NCBI GenBank assembly: GCA_018907035.1
Contig: JACCIC010000022.1
Coordinates: 4,736,001 to 4,800,000, forward strand
Direction: 5' to 3'
Length of the DNA: 64,000 bases
Source: Sycobia sp. Sy_11
Lineage: Eukaryota; Arthropoda; Insecta; Hymenoptera; Epichrysomallidae
Both the position numbers and the translations under genes were made by a program. Positions 1 to 11,227 of this stretch are shown piece after piece. Every line of letters begins with the position of its first letter. Positions within the stretch are counted from its first letter, which is position 1. A model generated the notes under the pieces. That model was not told where the DNA came from and searched no databases. It was given only the letters and a program-made list of their open reading frames with translations.

Positions 1-566
1 CATTCTTTTGGATTTTGGCTCCCATATTTGAGATTTATCTTCTTGAAGAGCATTTTCGAATTCTGTTGCTTCAATATTTTCAGAAGAGACATTTCTGATT
101 TTTTCAAGTTGCTTGTATTTAGACGTTGATATATCATAGATCTTGTCCATCTAGCAATGAAACATTATCAAATCATGTAAATTAATTAGTTTTAAATAAC
201 TTATAAAAAATGCAAACCTGTAGAATATATTTTCCAGAAAGCAATGTACATTTTTGCTTAGTTAAGTTAGGAGGTAGACATCCTTTTTCATTATTTATTT
301 CTCTTAAATCACACAAAAGCCATTGATTAGTGACAAAAGTAATTATGTCTTCATGTGTCGACTGTGAATAAAAAGAATAGAAATTTTTATTTTGTATGAA
401 TTACTTATAAATGTAATAAGCTCATTTATTTATCAATTTTCATTTAACTTACATTTTCATGATCGTTTAAATAATATTCAATGCAATCTGTTAACCAAGA
501 ATCATTCATTGTATAAAACTGCTTAGCTAGCGAGTTTTTTACTTGGTCAATCAGAGTACGATTCAT
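1..566 (-). CDS. RMI1: RMI1 homologue, first three coding exons (partial, runs off left edge)
   Basis: Spliced gene read directly from the minus strand. Exon 1 is 566-453 (38 codons, start ATG at 566-564), exon 2 is 361-218 (48 codons), exon 3 is 150-1 (50 codons, open at the window edge). Donors read GTAAGT and GTTTGC, acceptors CACAG and GCTAG, and all junctions are phase 0, giving 136 residues without a stop. Residues 51-59 read QWLLCDLRE, later GKYILQMDKIYDIS, and residues 128-136 IWEPKSKRM. These match the RMI1 amino-terminal pattern (WL...QWLLTDLRDL, G-Y-LQI, then a W..KP.RM block) covering the DUF1767 helical domain and the start of OB-fold 1. RMI1 is the scaffold of the BLM-topoisomerase III-alpha complex that dissolves double Holliday junctions in the nucleus. 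TDRD3 shares this domain pair, but the QWLLCDL and WEPKSKRM blocks fit RMI1 better. The remaining OB-fold lies outside the window. Confidence 0.85.
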
Positions 567-1489
567 TGTTTTCTTTTTTTAAATTCACGTTTTAATATTA
601 ATACGTAACATTATTTTAAAAGTGTAGATATATATTGTTAAGTATACTTATATTATATGTTAACATATTATATAAATAACAAATTAGTTTATCTGAAGTT
701 GAATATCCTAATTTAGAACGAAACCAACTGACAAACTGTTTATGGAGCGCGCTCTACGCGCTTTATAAATTTGGCGTCTAATCCGTCTGCTATACCGAGA
801 ATCCTGGGGTGGTCCTGATCACTGTCGTCTTGTCCTCAATCCTGACTCCTGGTCTGACTCCTAAATCTTCCGTACTCTTTTCAGCCAAAAGTGGTTCAGT
901 GGTTTCCATGTGGTATCCTGGAATCATCACGTATCAATAGTTATCAATGGTATCATCAGGTATCATCATTAACATATCAGGCATCAGCTCAGTGTAAATA
1001 TATATATGTTAATGTCTGCCAGTTCTCAACCTCATGCCATGCTTAGGGATGCTCACGGCCACGGTCGTATACACAGGTCTAGAAACTCCGATGGTGGAGG
1101 ATGGGTGGGGGTAGGCCGCTTAGTTACCAATGTTGTAATTTATATTGTCGCCACAAAACAGCGTGCTCTGCAATCGGATAAAGTAGACTGAGCATGCGCA
1201 GTACCACGGTTTACGATCACTTATACTAAATCAAGTAGCGCGAAATATAAAAAATTAATGTAAAATAAAATAAACTTAAAGCAACATAATTACTTTATTA
1301 GTTAGTACTTATTTATCGAAGTACCAAGTTATAATGAATTATATCCAGTATAATGATCATATGAATTGAATGTTTACAAAATAATCAATCCTTAATTTTT
1401 AAATCTTTTAATAAGGAAGAAATAAGCATAATGTTTATATAAGCATAACTAACCCTACTTATTTGTTTGAAGTGATCATTATAGGAAAA
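567..1489. other. Upstream region of RMI1, no gene seen
   Basis: First 200 bases after the RMI1 start are AT-rich; 730-1200 is GC-richer and holds short direct repeats (CTGACTCCTG-like near 842-866, TATCATCA-like near 940-980). GCATGCGCA at 1192-1200 resembles an NRF-1 site, a common insect core-promoter element, but no transcript starting there can be shown. The rest returns to AT-rich sequence. Confidence 0.4.
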
Positions 1490-1720
1490 ATGGTTCGAAT
1501 ATCAGACCAGACGTGAATCCGTAATTTTTCATCACGATAACGCTCGGCCACATATTGCGGCTTCGGTCAAAAACTATTTGGAGATTAGTTGATAGAAAAT
1601 TTTGTTTCACCCGCCTTACAGTCAAGACTTGGGACCATCTTGACTACCACCTGTTTTGATCAAAGCAGATCTCGCTCTTACGAGAATACGCTTCAGTTCT
1701 GATTTTGACAGATTAAAAAT
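1490..1720 (+). pseudogene. mariner transposase relic
   Basis: The plus strand encodes FHHDNARPHIAASVKNYL around 1525-1585, then a stop, then FHPPYSQDLGPS. This is the second catalytic aspartate region of mariner transposases (HDNARPH) followed by the degenerate third (SPDLAPSD). No terminal repeats or amino-terminal helix-turn-helix were found, so it is a fragment. It is a different copy from the elements at 3.9 and 31.5 kb, because the residues around the motif differ. Confidence 0.7.
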
Positions 1721-1794
1721 TAAAACTAATAATAATAAGTCTCATTATTGAAGAGAAAGGAGAAATTGTGATTAGGATCTTCTACAAAACATTA

Positions 1795-2355
1795 ATAAAG
1801 GCAATTTTATATTCAAAATGCAAGTTAAATTTATTCTTATTAAACTAAATGGCATAAAAAACCTCCACTCAGAGAGTGGAGGAAAAAGCCGTACAATAAT
1901 TTAAATAAATAGTAATGCTTATTTAAATGATCATTTAAATTGAAGGTATCTTAGAACTAAATCTTACCACTAATAAGCTAATTCGAATTCTCTTGAAAAG
2001 ATCTCTATACCAGCCTCGTCAGGCTGTAGAATCCTGAAGGTCGGCACTGTTGGCCAAAAATAATCACGCTCGGGGCCCTCGCGCCCGTAATCGAGGTGAT
2101 GAGTCTCTGGCGACTCCACACAAAACTCCTTCAGCTTAAAAACCACACTCAGGCACTCGCGCCCTTAGTTGAGGTGGTGAGTCGCAGGCGACTCCACAAC
2201 ACACACCTTCAGGTCTAAAATAATAGACGATCGATTCAAGAAGTACGTCCACGTTTTATACAGACGAAAAGGCACTTTTCTCTTTAACGGCTCGCGCTCG
2301 AATGAAAATAAAAATACAAAAAGGTTTTACATTGCACCGGCGCCCCTCCACTCAC
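1795..2355 (-). repeat. LTR-like fragment, possibly a solo LTR of a BEL-type relative
   Basis: GGCATAAAAAA, then an inverted repeat at 1862-1882 (CCTCCACTC / GAGTGGAGG), then AAAAGCCGT. The BEL LTRs at 12180 and 19082 contain the same order: GGCATAAAAAA, a CCCCA/TGGGG hairpin, AAAAGCCGT. Sequence outside this block is not obviously alignable, so the family assignment is by architecture only. No target duplication was identified. Confidence 0.35.
2065..2220. repeat. Two imperfect ~77-bp tandem units
   Basis: 2065-2141 and 2144-2220 align along their length with shared blocks CTCGCGCCC, TGAGGTGGTGAGTC-like, GGCGACTCCACA and CTTCAG. Each unit is GC-rich compared with its surroundings. They lie inside the LTR-like fragment. 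Confidence 0.7.
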
Positions 2356-2475
2356 TGTGTAACATAAACAATCCTATCCGGTTACAATGCCTAAATCAAG
2401 TGGTCATATATATCGTATGCCGAACTATAAAAGAATATAATATAATTTACCATACAATATATACTCACATATATA

Positions 2476-2600
2476 CATGTAAACACATATACATACATAC
2501 ATACATACATACATACATACGTACATACATACATACATACATATATACATACATACACACATATACAGTACATATATACACACATACATACACATAGTAT
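2476..2600. repeat. (TACA)n microsatellite
   Basis: Imperfect TACA/CATA tetranucleotide run. The open frames on both strands through it are repeat-encoded. Confidence 0.95.
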
Positions 2601-3419
2601 AACTAACGCGAACAAGTTCAATAGAGGGAATATAACATTGGCTCGATATGTTTTTAGGCTCGAAAGACGAAAAATTTTCTTGGTCCGGAATTCATAAATT
2701 AGCAGAAAGATGTGAAAAAATTATAGCTTCCTATGGACGATAAATTGAATAAAACATGTGTAACCATGATTTCTTAATCAAATCTCATATTTTGGAAAAA
2801 ACGCTGGAAGCTTAATTGTATATCCAAAAGGTATTTATAAAATAGAAAATATAGGTAGCCAACTAATGGCAAAAATGAGATACAAGATTTAAATTTTTTG
2901 GTGAAAAAATGTTACAAAATCAACAAGACCACAGGCCATTCCTATACACATTTATAGAGAGAACCTTCTTGTAAAGTTCTATCTCTCTCTAAATTTTGTG
3001 CGCTGTAAGTCTTCAATTGAAATTTTTAATGCAAACAATTTTCTTTTAAACTAAATAAATATATTTGAAGTTTCAAGAAAATATTTTTATATTTAAGAAA
3101 ATATATAACAGAATTCTATTTTTATCTACTTAATTTAAGTCAATATAAAATACTTAAATGTTAAGTAATTTGTTTCTTTTTAACTTAATTTTCAAAAATG
3201 GGATTTCTAATATTAAGTAAAATTCTTATTAATTTTGAATAAATATTGTTTAATTCAAGAAATTGTTTTCTTATTATAAGTACATTTTTTAATCAAAAAA
3301 ATTATGAATTTTAGGTATATATTTGTTTAAATTAAAAAATATTTGCTGCAGTAAAATAAATATTTTGGTAATTCAATGAATTGTTTTTTTAATAAAAAAA
3401 ATTTTTTGAGTCTGAAAAA
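2601..3419. other. AT-rich stretch, no gene seen
   Basis: No codon-like structure, splice-flanked exon or known repeat was recognised. Confidence 0.6.
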
Positions 3420-3950
3420 TTTGTTATCATTGTTACAATATTTCTGTAATTCATTTGTCTAGGACATTTAATTTCCCTATGATATTGCTGCGATAGACCT
3501 TGTAATATAACAGTAATATCTTAACAAAATCGCTATCATTAAATATTACAGACAAATAGATCGCAACAATATTGGACGATTTATTATTGGTAGTCATTTT
3601 CCACAATTATTGAATATGTAGCAGTGATTATTCTGAGATATTTTCAGAACATTGATGAAATGATAGTAATATTGTAATAAATGAAGCGATATTCTTGTGA
3701 CATTGTTGCCCTGCATATTACGGTTCAATATTCCTGTGACATTACTGCGATATGGCCTATTGATATATCACAGTGCAATATTACTGTGACATTGGTCCAA
3801 CATTGCTCTGTATTATATCACGACATAATATTACTATGGAATTGCTGCGGCATTGCCTTGTAATATATCACGGTGAAATATTGTTGTAATACCATAGCAA
3901 TATTGTAATATCGTGGTAATATTGCTGAGATGTTGCAGTATTGCTGTGAC
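3420..3950. repeat. Degenerate tandem repeat with 50-bp period
   Basis: Three consecutive units have exactly 50 bp: 3726-3775, 3776-3825 and 3826-3875. The shared pattern is AATATT-CTGTGACATT followed by a TGC-rich middle and TATATCAC. Similar but shortened or mutated units extend left to about 3420 and right to 3950. The 62-residue open frame here is a by-product of the repeat. The array stops exactly where the mariner at 3954 begins. Confidence 0.75.
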
Positions 3951-3953
3951 AGA

Positions 3954-5126
3954 TTAGGTTGTCAAATATCTCCCTTCCGCCTTTTTATCCCATGAATTTT
4001 GCGGCTATGTTCAAAGCGCTATAGAGCTCGTATCTGGCAATACTATACATCATTTGAAAGGTCTTGCTATGTTAAAGTTTTTCTTCGTCAAAGGCAAATC
4101 CGCTAGAGAAACGTTTCGTGAGATTAATGGTATTTTGGGTGGATGGCACGCTATCACTTCGAACCGCAGAGGAATGGTTTCGATGATTCAGAGCCGGTGA
4201 AAAAGACACCGTGAATAAGTCAGTCGGCGGAAGACCTGTGACGACGAATACCGATCAAATCATGGAATTTATCAAGTTAAACCGGCATGTGGCATCTCGT
4301 GATGTCGCCTAGGAGATGAGAGTTAGTCACCAAATCATTTTAAACCATCTGCAGAAGGCTGGATACAAAAAAAGTTTGATGTTTGGATGCCACATAATTT
4401 GACGCAAAAAAACCTTCTGGACCGAATCAACGCCTGCGATGTGCTGTTGAAACGGAACGAACTCGACTCATTTTTGAACCGGATGGTGACTGGCGACGAA
4501 AAATGGATTACATACGATAATATCAAGCGAAAACGGTCGTGGTCCAAGGCCGGTGGACCGTCCGAAACGGTGGCCAAGCCGGGATTGACGGCCAGGAAGG
4601 TTTTGCTGTGTGTTTGGTGGGATTGGAAGGGAATCATCCACTATGAGGTGCTCCCATATGGCCAGACGCTTAATTCTAACATCTACTGTGAACAACTGGA
4701 GCGCTTGAAGCAGGCTATCGACCAGAAGCGTCCACAATTGGCCAACAGGAAGGGTGTAGTGTTCCACCAGGACAACGCCAGACCACACAGTTCGTTGATG
4801 ACTCGTCAGAAGCTACGGGAGTTCGGATTGGAGGTTTTATCGCATCCAACATATAGCCCGGACATAGCGCCAAGTGATTACCACCTGTTTCTGTCCATGT
4901 CGAACGCCCTTGGTGGTGTAAAGTTGGATTCAAAAGAGGCTTGTGAAAAGTGGTTGTCCGAGTTCTTCGCAAATAAGGAGAGGGGTATTATGAAGTTGCC
5001 GTCTAGATGGAAACAGATTATCGAACAAAACGGCGCATATTTGAAGTAAATCCGACCACTGTAACAGTTTTTATAAAGCATTGAATGAAGAGCAAAAAAA
5101 CGGAAGGGAGATATTTGACAACCTAA
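3954..5126 (+). mobile_element. mariner (Tc1/mariner) DNA transposon, nearly full length
   Basis: Ends carry perfect inverted repeats of about 27 bp, beginning TTAGGTTGTCAAATATC at 3954 and ending with its complement at 5126. The right end is followed by TA (5127-5128), the expected target dinucleotide; the left end is preceded by GA, so one copy is mutated. Length of about 1.17 kb is normal for mariner. The transposase inside is broken, so the copy is not autonomous. It sits immediately after the 50-bp repeat array. Confidence 0.93.
4069..5049 (+). pseudogene. mariner transposase, broken
   Basis: The carboxy-terminal two thirds are open from 4387 to 5049 (220 residues), with first catalytic D in GDEKWITYD, second in HQDNARPH and third in SPDIAPSDYHLF. 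The spacing from the second to the third aspartate is 34 residues, the D34D signature of mariner. The amino-terminal DNA-binding part begins near ATG 4069 but contains a frameshift near 4135, two in-frame stops (one in the WFR-FRAGEK block, one in the RDVA-EM block), and a frameshift near 4390 before the open part. All catalytic residues remain although the N-terminus is destroyed. Confidence 0.9.
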
Positions 5127-5128
5127 TA

Positions 5129-8100
5129 TAATGCTATATATGGGTAATGATGTGATTTATACTTTTTCAATGGGATCAAACACTTGCATAGCCTGTAACC
5201 TTAAAATATCTAAAAAATTATTTGTTTTATATTTGCTATTAAAGTACGTATATATAATTACTATAGAATATATATTTTTATTATATGGGTTTTGAAACTG
5301 CAAAGCGTAAACAGTTCCATTTGTACAATTATTTTTATTTGTACATTATACTCTGTATCTTATGTATCACTATATTCCTGATAAATAAACACAATAATTA
5401 AACATAGTTTACGATATAATTTTTATATAATATAAATTTATTTTTATAAATTCTATATACCTTTGAATAAAATTTTTGAAGCCAATTGATTGATAATAAG
5501 TTATTTATAAATAGTGTAAATTTATTACGAAACATTATAGCTTCATATGGACTTGAACCGAGAAAACTTTTAAGTTATGATTTTGATAAGAACTGAATCA
5601 GCGATAACTAGTGGTCAGAATTTAGCGGGGCTGCACTCATTAGGTCATCGCAATTGGAAAGTGAAATGAGGGTGTGACTAAGAGTTTAAAAGGTAAAACA
5701 TTGCGGAAGCAATTCCAAGAGCTACGTAACGTTCATATGGAGCAATTGTATTTTTTTAACTTTGGATAACTTATGTGGTAAAATTACTTGAAAAAATTAT
5801 TTTCATAGAGGACTCAGCCAACTAAAAAATATTATTATGCTTGAAATTACGACAAAGCCATCACATTATCGTTTGATCGCAATTGTTTTATTATGATGTA
5901 TCGGCTGCAGGTCTTCTTTCTATTTATAAAACGGTCATTTGGTCTGGGGGAGGTGTAAAAACTTACTGATAATATGTCATCTGATTTATTTTCGTAACCA
6001 CTAACTGCAAAGGAGACATTGTAAGATCTGTTTATCAATTCTGCAAGTTCTGTAACCTTGATAATAATTAGTTTATAATTAAAAATAAATAAATAATATG
6101 CAAACTGCTATACCTTAATATGGTGTTTTAATATAAGGAAGCCAAAATCACAGACATAAAAAATATACATTGAATATTTATTTATGATAATACTAGGAAG
6201 GAATGTCTGTCCACGAGGATCAGCGTCAAAAGACTAACTACAACTGGTTAAAATTAAGTTCTGTAAGCTCTATTGAAATACGCTCATAAAATATCGTCAC
6301 AAAGGACATGGGATAACCAATAGAAATTCAAGTTATGTGTAAAATACGTGCGTTGCAGATGGTCCTACGTAAACAGATGTACCGTTAGCCGCAATAAAAC
6401 CCTTTGGGCGCGCATTACAGTAGATGCAATAAACTCTATCTCAACCAAGCACAACATGTATTACTTCTTATTTTTATTTATTAAGCTAAAAATCTAAATA
6501 AAGTATGACATAAATATGAAAAATTACTATGTTTATGGGTTATTCATTCTTTTCGCGATCAAAATGTTCTAGTAATCGGAGTTTTAAAATTTTTTATTAA
6601 ATATAGATGAAATAATCTATTTTTTTTCTATTTTATGGGCTCCAATTTTAAGAATCTCTAGTTATTATATTATGCAAATATTATATATTAAATTGATAAT
6701 AGATATTTTAGTTTATTGAATCTTGTCCAAGATCAACTATTCCAGATTTAATTATGATTATGACAATTTATTGATAAAGATATTAAAAATAATAATTGCT
6801 CAACAATATTCAGCCAAGAACAAAGTTGAACGATGGCAATACATTATAAGAAAAGAAGGGGTACAGGGCTTTATTATGACACGGTGGCAAGATAATTTAG
6901 AGGCACATTATCCATAATTAGTGTGCGCAAGGCATTTGGCGCTCTACTGCACCTTTCAAACTTTACGATATTACGCGTATAGATATACAAGAGCCCGCGC
7001 AGAAGACACATAATGCCACTTCCGAATTTCGGGTCCCACGTAATAACCGTGCACATATATATGAACACGCGCGAAAAAGTGTGAGAGAAAACGCCGTGGG
7101 GATTACTGCTTGGTTATTAGCTTGCTTCGCTCCACTCCTTTGATCTCGACCGCACCGTGCGTCACGTCACTGTCGCCGTGCTTACACCTGCCGACTTTTT
7201 CGCGCGTAAAGAAGGCGGTATCATGAAATTTTTTAACGAAAATTTTGCTTATTTTTACCTTATTACATCTCTTCGTTTTACTTATATGTGAGCAATTTCT
7301 TATATACACATATTGAATGTTAGTCTCTAAGTTTGTATAATCCTCTGAAAACGATAATCTACGATGGCATCTATGTGCCGAATTATGGGTCTTATATATC
7401 TTTGTATTCTTTAGTTTCGAACGTTAATTTCGAAATTAACGCAGAGGACTAATGATCAGACATGAAACTAAAAATCGTATAACACGTAAGACCATGTTAG
7501 TGCATTCTTTATTATTTTTATATAATTTAATATGAAAAAATATAGCAAAACTGAATTTTTTAATTAATATTCTATTTACAATTAGAAAAATATACAAACA
7601 AAACTTAAAGACTTTCCTTGAACATTGATAATGTAATAAGAGAAATTATACTTTTGCAAATGTACTGTTATAAAATTAATTATTAAATATTTTGTGAATT
7701 CAGTTAAAATATTATACTTTATACGATAAAATAAAATCTTAAATATTTACACGCGATAAGTTTTAGCATGATTATGTAAATTTATTTAAAGCTATAGTAA
7801 AATAATAAGAGTGTAAAATCTTAAACTGGCTAGCTTTTAAACGTCCTTCAATAAATTTAGCGTCATTTCCGCTAACTTCAATTTACACTTCTTAATTTTA
7901 TTTTAAGATTGATCATTGCTATAATATTCTGGAGCATAATTATTTTGTTTATACAGATTTATAATTTCATGAATAGTGAATAGTAATAAAATAAATAGTA
8001 GAAGAGTACTAGAGTTTAGGAGTAGTGTTATTCTGCTTTTAGAGTCCTGATAAAAAGGCTCAATTTCGTATTATGACCAAAAATGATGTTTTTGTTTATG

Positions 8101-8700
8101 GAATGCGAAATGTCCAAGTATTCCGTACCTTCTTTTTGTACGTAATTGTATACATTTATACTCAACATAATACTCAGTAGCTTCTGTAAAAATTACTTTT
8201 TCATGGTGAAGTTTATAGAAAAAAAAACAAAATATAAATATCACAGTTTTGAAGTTTATTTTCGAAAATAGGAAATATTTCAAAAAACTTTCAAACAAGA
8301 GTTTTAATGTTTATACATAGTTTTTGCTCCATACGTATTAAACTTTGTATTTACACTTATAAATTTAAGGGCACTGTTTACGAATGTCATAAAATTTTTT
8401 TAGCGGAGATTGAATTTTTATGCCGATCACTTCTAAAATACTTTCATATATAGTTAAGGTATTAGTAATTATTAAGTTAAATTAATTATTATTAAGTTAA
8501 AGAATTATTAAAGCATGGTATTAAAAATAAGTACAAAAGGGAGAATTTTGAAAATATTCACATTTCAAAGAATTAAAATAATGGGAATTTAATTTTAGAG
8601 TCAAGTAAGTTAGATAACATTTACCATTCTTTATTAAATTGATTGGTTTTGAATATTTTGTGTGGAAGGGGGATTGTATATTCAGATTATTGAATTTTAT
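5129..8700. other. AT-rich intergenic stretch, no gene seen
   Basis: Mostly AT-rich. A GC-richer patch at 6930-7230 contains short CG-bearing words but no exon with splice sites that I could recognise. Open frames at 5847-6038, 6723-6917 and 8071-8298 have no family motif and AT-driven composition. Confidence 0.5.
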
Positions 8701-8795
8701 AATTTGGTCGCGATGAGAGTATATATAAATTGAAATATTAATATGAGGTTTAGTTTGGTTCCTGATGAGGAGTCGTAGCGAGCTCGAAACCTTGG
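8701..8795 (+). ncRNA. Possible degenerate hammerhead-ribozyme core
   Basis: CTGATGA at 8762-8768 and GAAA at 8786-8789 are separated by 17 bases that can form a short GAG/CTC stem, as in the conserved hammerhead core. GGTC at 8706-8709 could supply the cleavage triplet with a 2-bp stem III to CC at 8790-8791. The intended stem I (8710 against 8761) pairs poorly, so the motif is decayed or fortuitous. Penelope-like retroelements carry minimal type I hammerheads of this kind; no Penelope reverse transcriptase was seen nearby. Confidence 0.22.
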
Positions 8796-10260
8796 ACAAT
8801 AGCAGCAGAAACTTCAATTAAGTTAATTCAATGAAGTTAATTTTTTTAGCTAATAAAATTTTTATTTGAGATTAGTTTACGGGGATGATTTTAAACAAGG
8901 ATAGTCTGACTGTCATCATAATTGTTAATGAATTATATATTGATATGTATTAATATTAATATAAACATATATTAATATAATTATATATTATTTTTAATTT
9001 AATTTGACTGTAAGACAAATAGAAATATTTATTAATTTTATATTTTTTTACTTCTTACTTTTATTATTCCTCTCTCTCTGTCTCTTTAGATTTATATTTC
9101 GGTAAGATTAAAACTGAACCAAATTCAAAACAACGAGATACATTTTATCAATCTAGAATCGAAAATCTAGTACTCAACTGCAGCTCTTTAATTCCTAAAG
9201 TTACCCTTCTTTTCCTAATATATCGACTTATCTATAAATTGGATTCGAATAAAGTGATATCTTCTGTATGCAGGTATAATGAAATTATAAACTACAAGTT
9301 TGTTATATTTCATGCACAGAAATCTGCTAGCTATGATATTACAAAAATGTGACAATATGTTCAAAATGTGTATTAAAATTAGAATAGCTCAACAGAATTA
9401 ACAGCATGTAGCGTAAAGTTCATCTATTAGGTTCATTCTGTTCAAATGACTCAGATGTAATTGAAGATAAAATTAAAATAACAGTCTTAGAAATAAAGAT
9501 AAATCACGGATTAGTTAGAGAAAATCAATAGGAATATACAGACATATTATGAAAAGAGCGAGGATTGAAAAGAAAAGGAGATCATAGTTACATTTGCATA
9601 ATGTACCGTAAAACCGGCAGGAATTTCGAACAGCTGTTTAATATCAATTACACTGTGCGCACCACTCGAAATACGTAGGTTGATATTTATTAACAATTTA
9701 AAAAAGAAGAAAATTTAAAAATATATAAATGGCTCATTTTGTCAATGGCTTGGAAATTTACCCTTAATTCTTTTTGGTTAAAAAACATTTATACACAAAG
9801 TACAAGATACTTGAATACTATTTTATTAGTAAACGATAATGGATTTAACATTAATATTTAAACAGCAAAATAAATTGTGTATTCATGACAATATTATTGA
9901 AAAACGATCTTATATGTATTAACAATGAAAGTATAGAAGGATATAGATATAGGTAAGACAAAATAGGAAAAGAGAGAGAGAGAGAGAATGAGAATTGTAA
10001 AATGAGTCCATATGCACAACTAAGTCAAAGATGTGATATTGCTTTTCTGCGTATTTATATTTCTACTAGATACTGCAGATACGTGAAACTATTGCGCTAC
10101 CATAATACAATTTTTACCTAATCAAAACTTTCTGTATGTTCTGCATTATTAACACAACTGAATTATAATTAGTTCAAATCTATTTTTAATTCAACTATAA
10201 ATTCCTGTTTCTAGATATTTAATTATTTTATGTTCGAGAAAACTGGTAGATGCAGAACTT
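8796..10260. other. AT-rich stretch, no gene seen
   Basis: No exon, RNA gene or transposon end was recognised. A short GA run is present near 9974-9988. Confidence 0.55.
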
Positions 10261-10540
10261 TGCAAACATTTTACGATAGTAATAATATTTGGAACGATCG
10301 GTCGTCGTGTCCGTTGCGAATGGTAAAATGTTAAACACTAGATCGAATCGTTCTTATGGCGTAGAATTGTGAAAGGGACAGGGGAGGGAGGAGAGAATTT
10401 AATGGGGTTGGCATAGACCGGCGGCGCACAGCCGCGATGGCTGACAAGCGAACCGAATTTCTCCTTCATGCTTTGAGAAGGTCAGATTGAAACGAGTAGA
10501 AGAGAAAGAGAAGACTCCCTGGAAGGCTCTGCACAAAAAA
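10261..10540. other. GC-richer island with a 17-codon ORF in strong start context
   Basis: Stands out from AT-rich flanks. On the plus strand GCCGCGATGG at 10431-10440 is a strong eukaryotic start context, followed by an ORF of 17 codons (10437-10490, MADKRTEFLLHALRRSD). AAG|GTCAGA within it could be a weak donor. It could be a short first exon, a micropeptide, or a non-coding conserved element; nothing in the sequence decides. Confidence 0.3.
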
Positions 10541-11227
10541 TATGCAATGAGTAAAATGAATAAGTTTATTAAAAATTAATAACAACTATGTTATTGTGTA
10601 TAAAGAACTTTTATTGAACCCTAATATTTTCTAAAAATATAAGACTACATTTTTGATAAGTAGAGTATCCATAATTTATAATTTCAACCAAAATCCAGTT
10701 TAGATTAATTTTTTTACTAAATGATAATTTCAGTACTTAATTAGCGCTAGAAAATAAATATAATTAAAGTTTTTCTCCAAATTGCATACTGCAGCATAAA
10801 ATTATCTTTATTTTAAGATAAAATTTATATCGATTTATTTTTTAGAAAGTTTGCGAATTCTACATATTACTACATAGAAAATGGGTTTTATTTATCTATT
10901 CATATTTATTAATAGGTCAAACGAATACGTTCGAATGAAACTTTATAGAAATGTGAAACAATGTCTCTTTAAAGCGAATCTAGATTATCGGGATGATTGA
11001 TAAAATGGTTGAAAAGATATGATTGTAAGAATAAAAGGAAAAATTGAAAATAATCTCTATACTAAATATGTTTAAAAGATTTTTACTAATTTGCATCTGT
11101 TTCATAAATTTTAAATCATATTATACGTATAGTGTTACGAAGACACGATAATTTATTCAGTAAAAGTTAAAAATTATGCTATAAATAATATTATTTAGAT
11201 ATAAGAATATTCATATAGCTTGTAATT
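10541..11227. other. AT-rich stretch, no gene seen
   Basis: No structure beyond AT-rich sequence leading into the copia relic. Confidence 0.55.

Noticed and set aside
2476..2600. Regular spacing that might suggest a CRISPR-like array
   Set aside because: It is a simple tetranucleotide repeat without spacers, in a eukaryotic window.
2391..2621. Open frames on both strands across the TACA repeat
   Set aside because: Translation is only the repeat unit; no gene.
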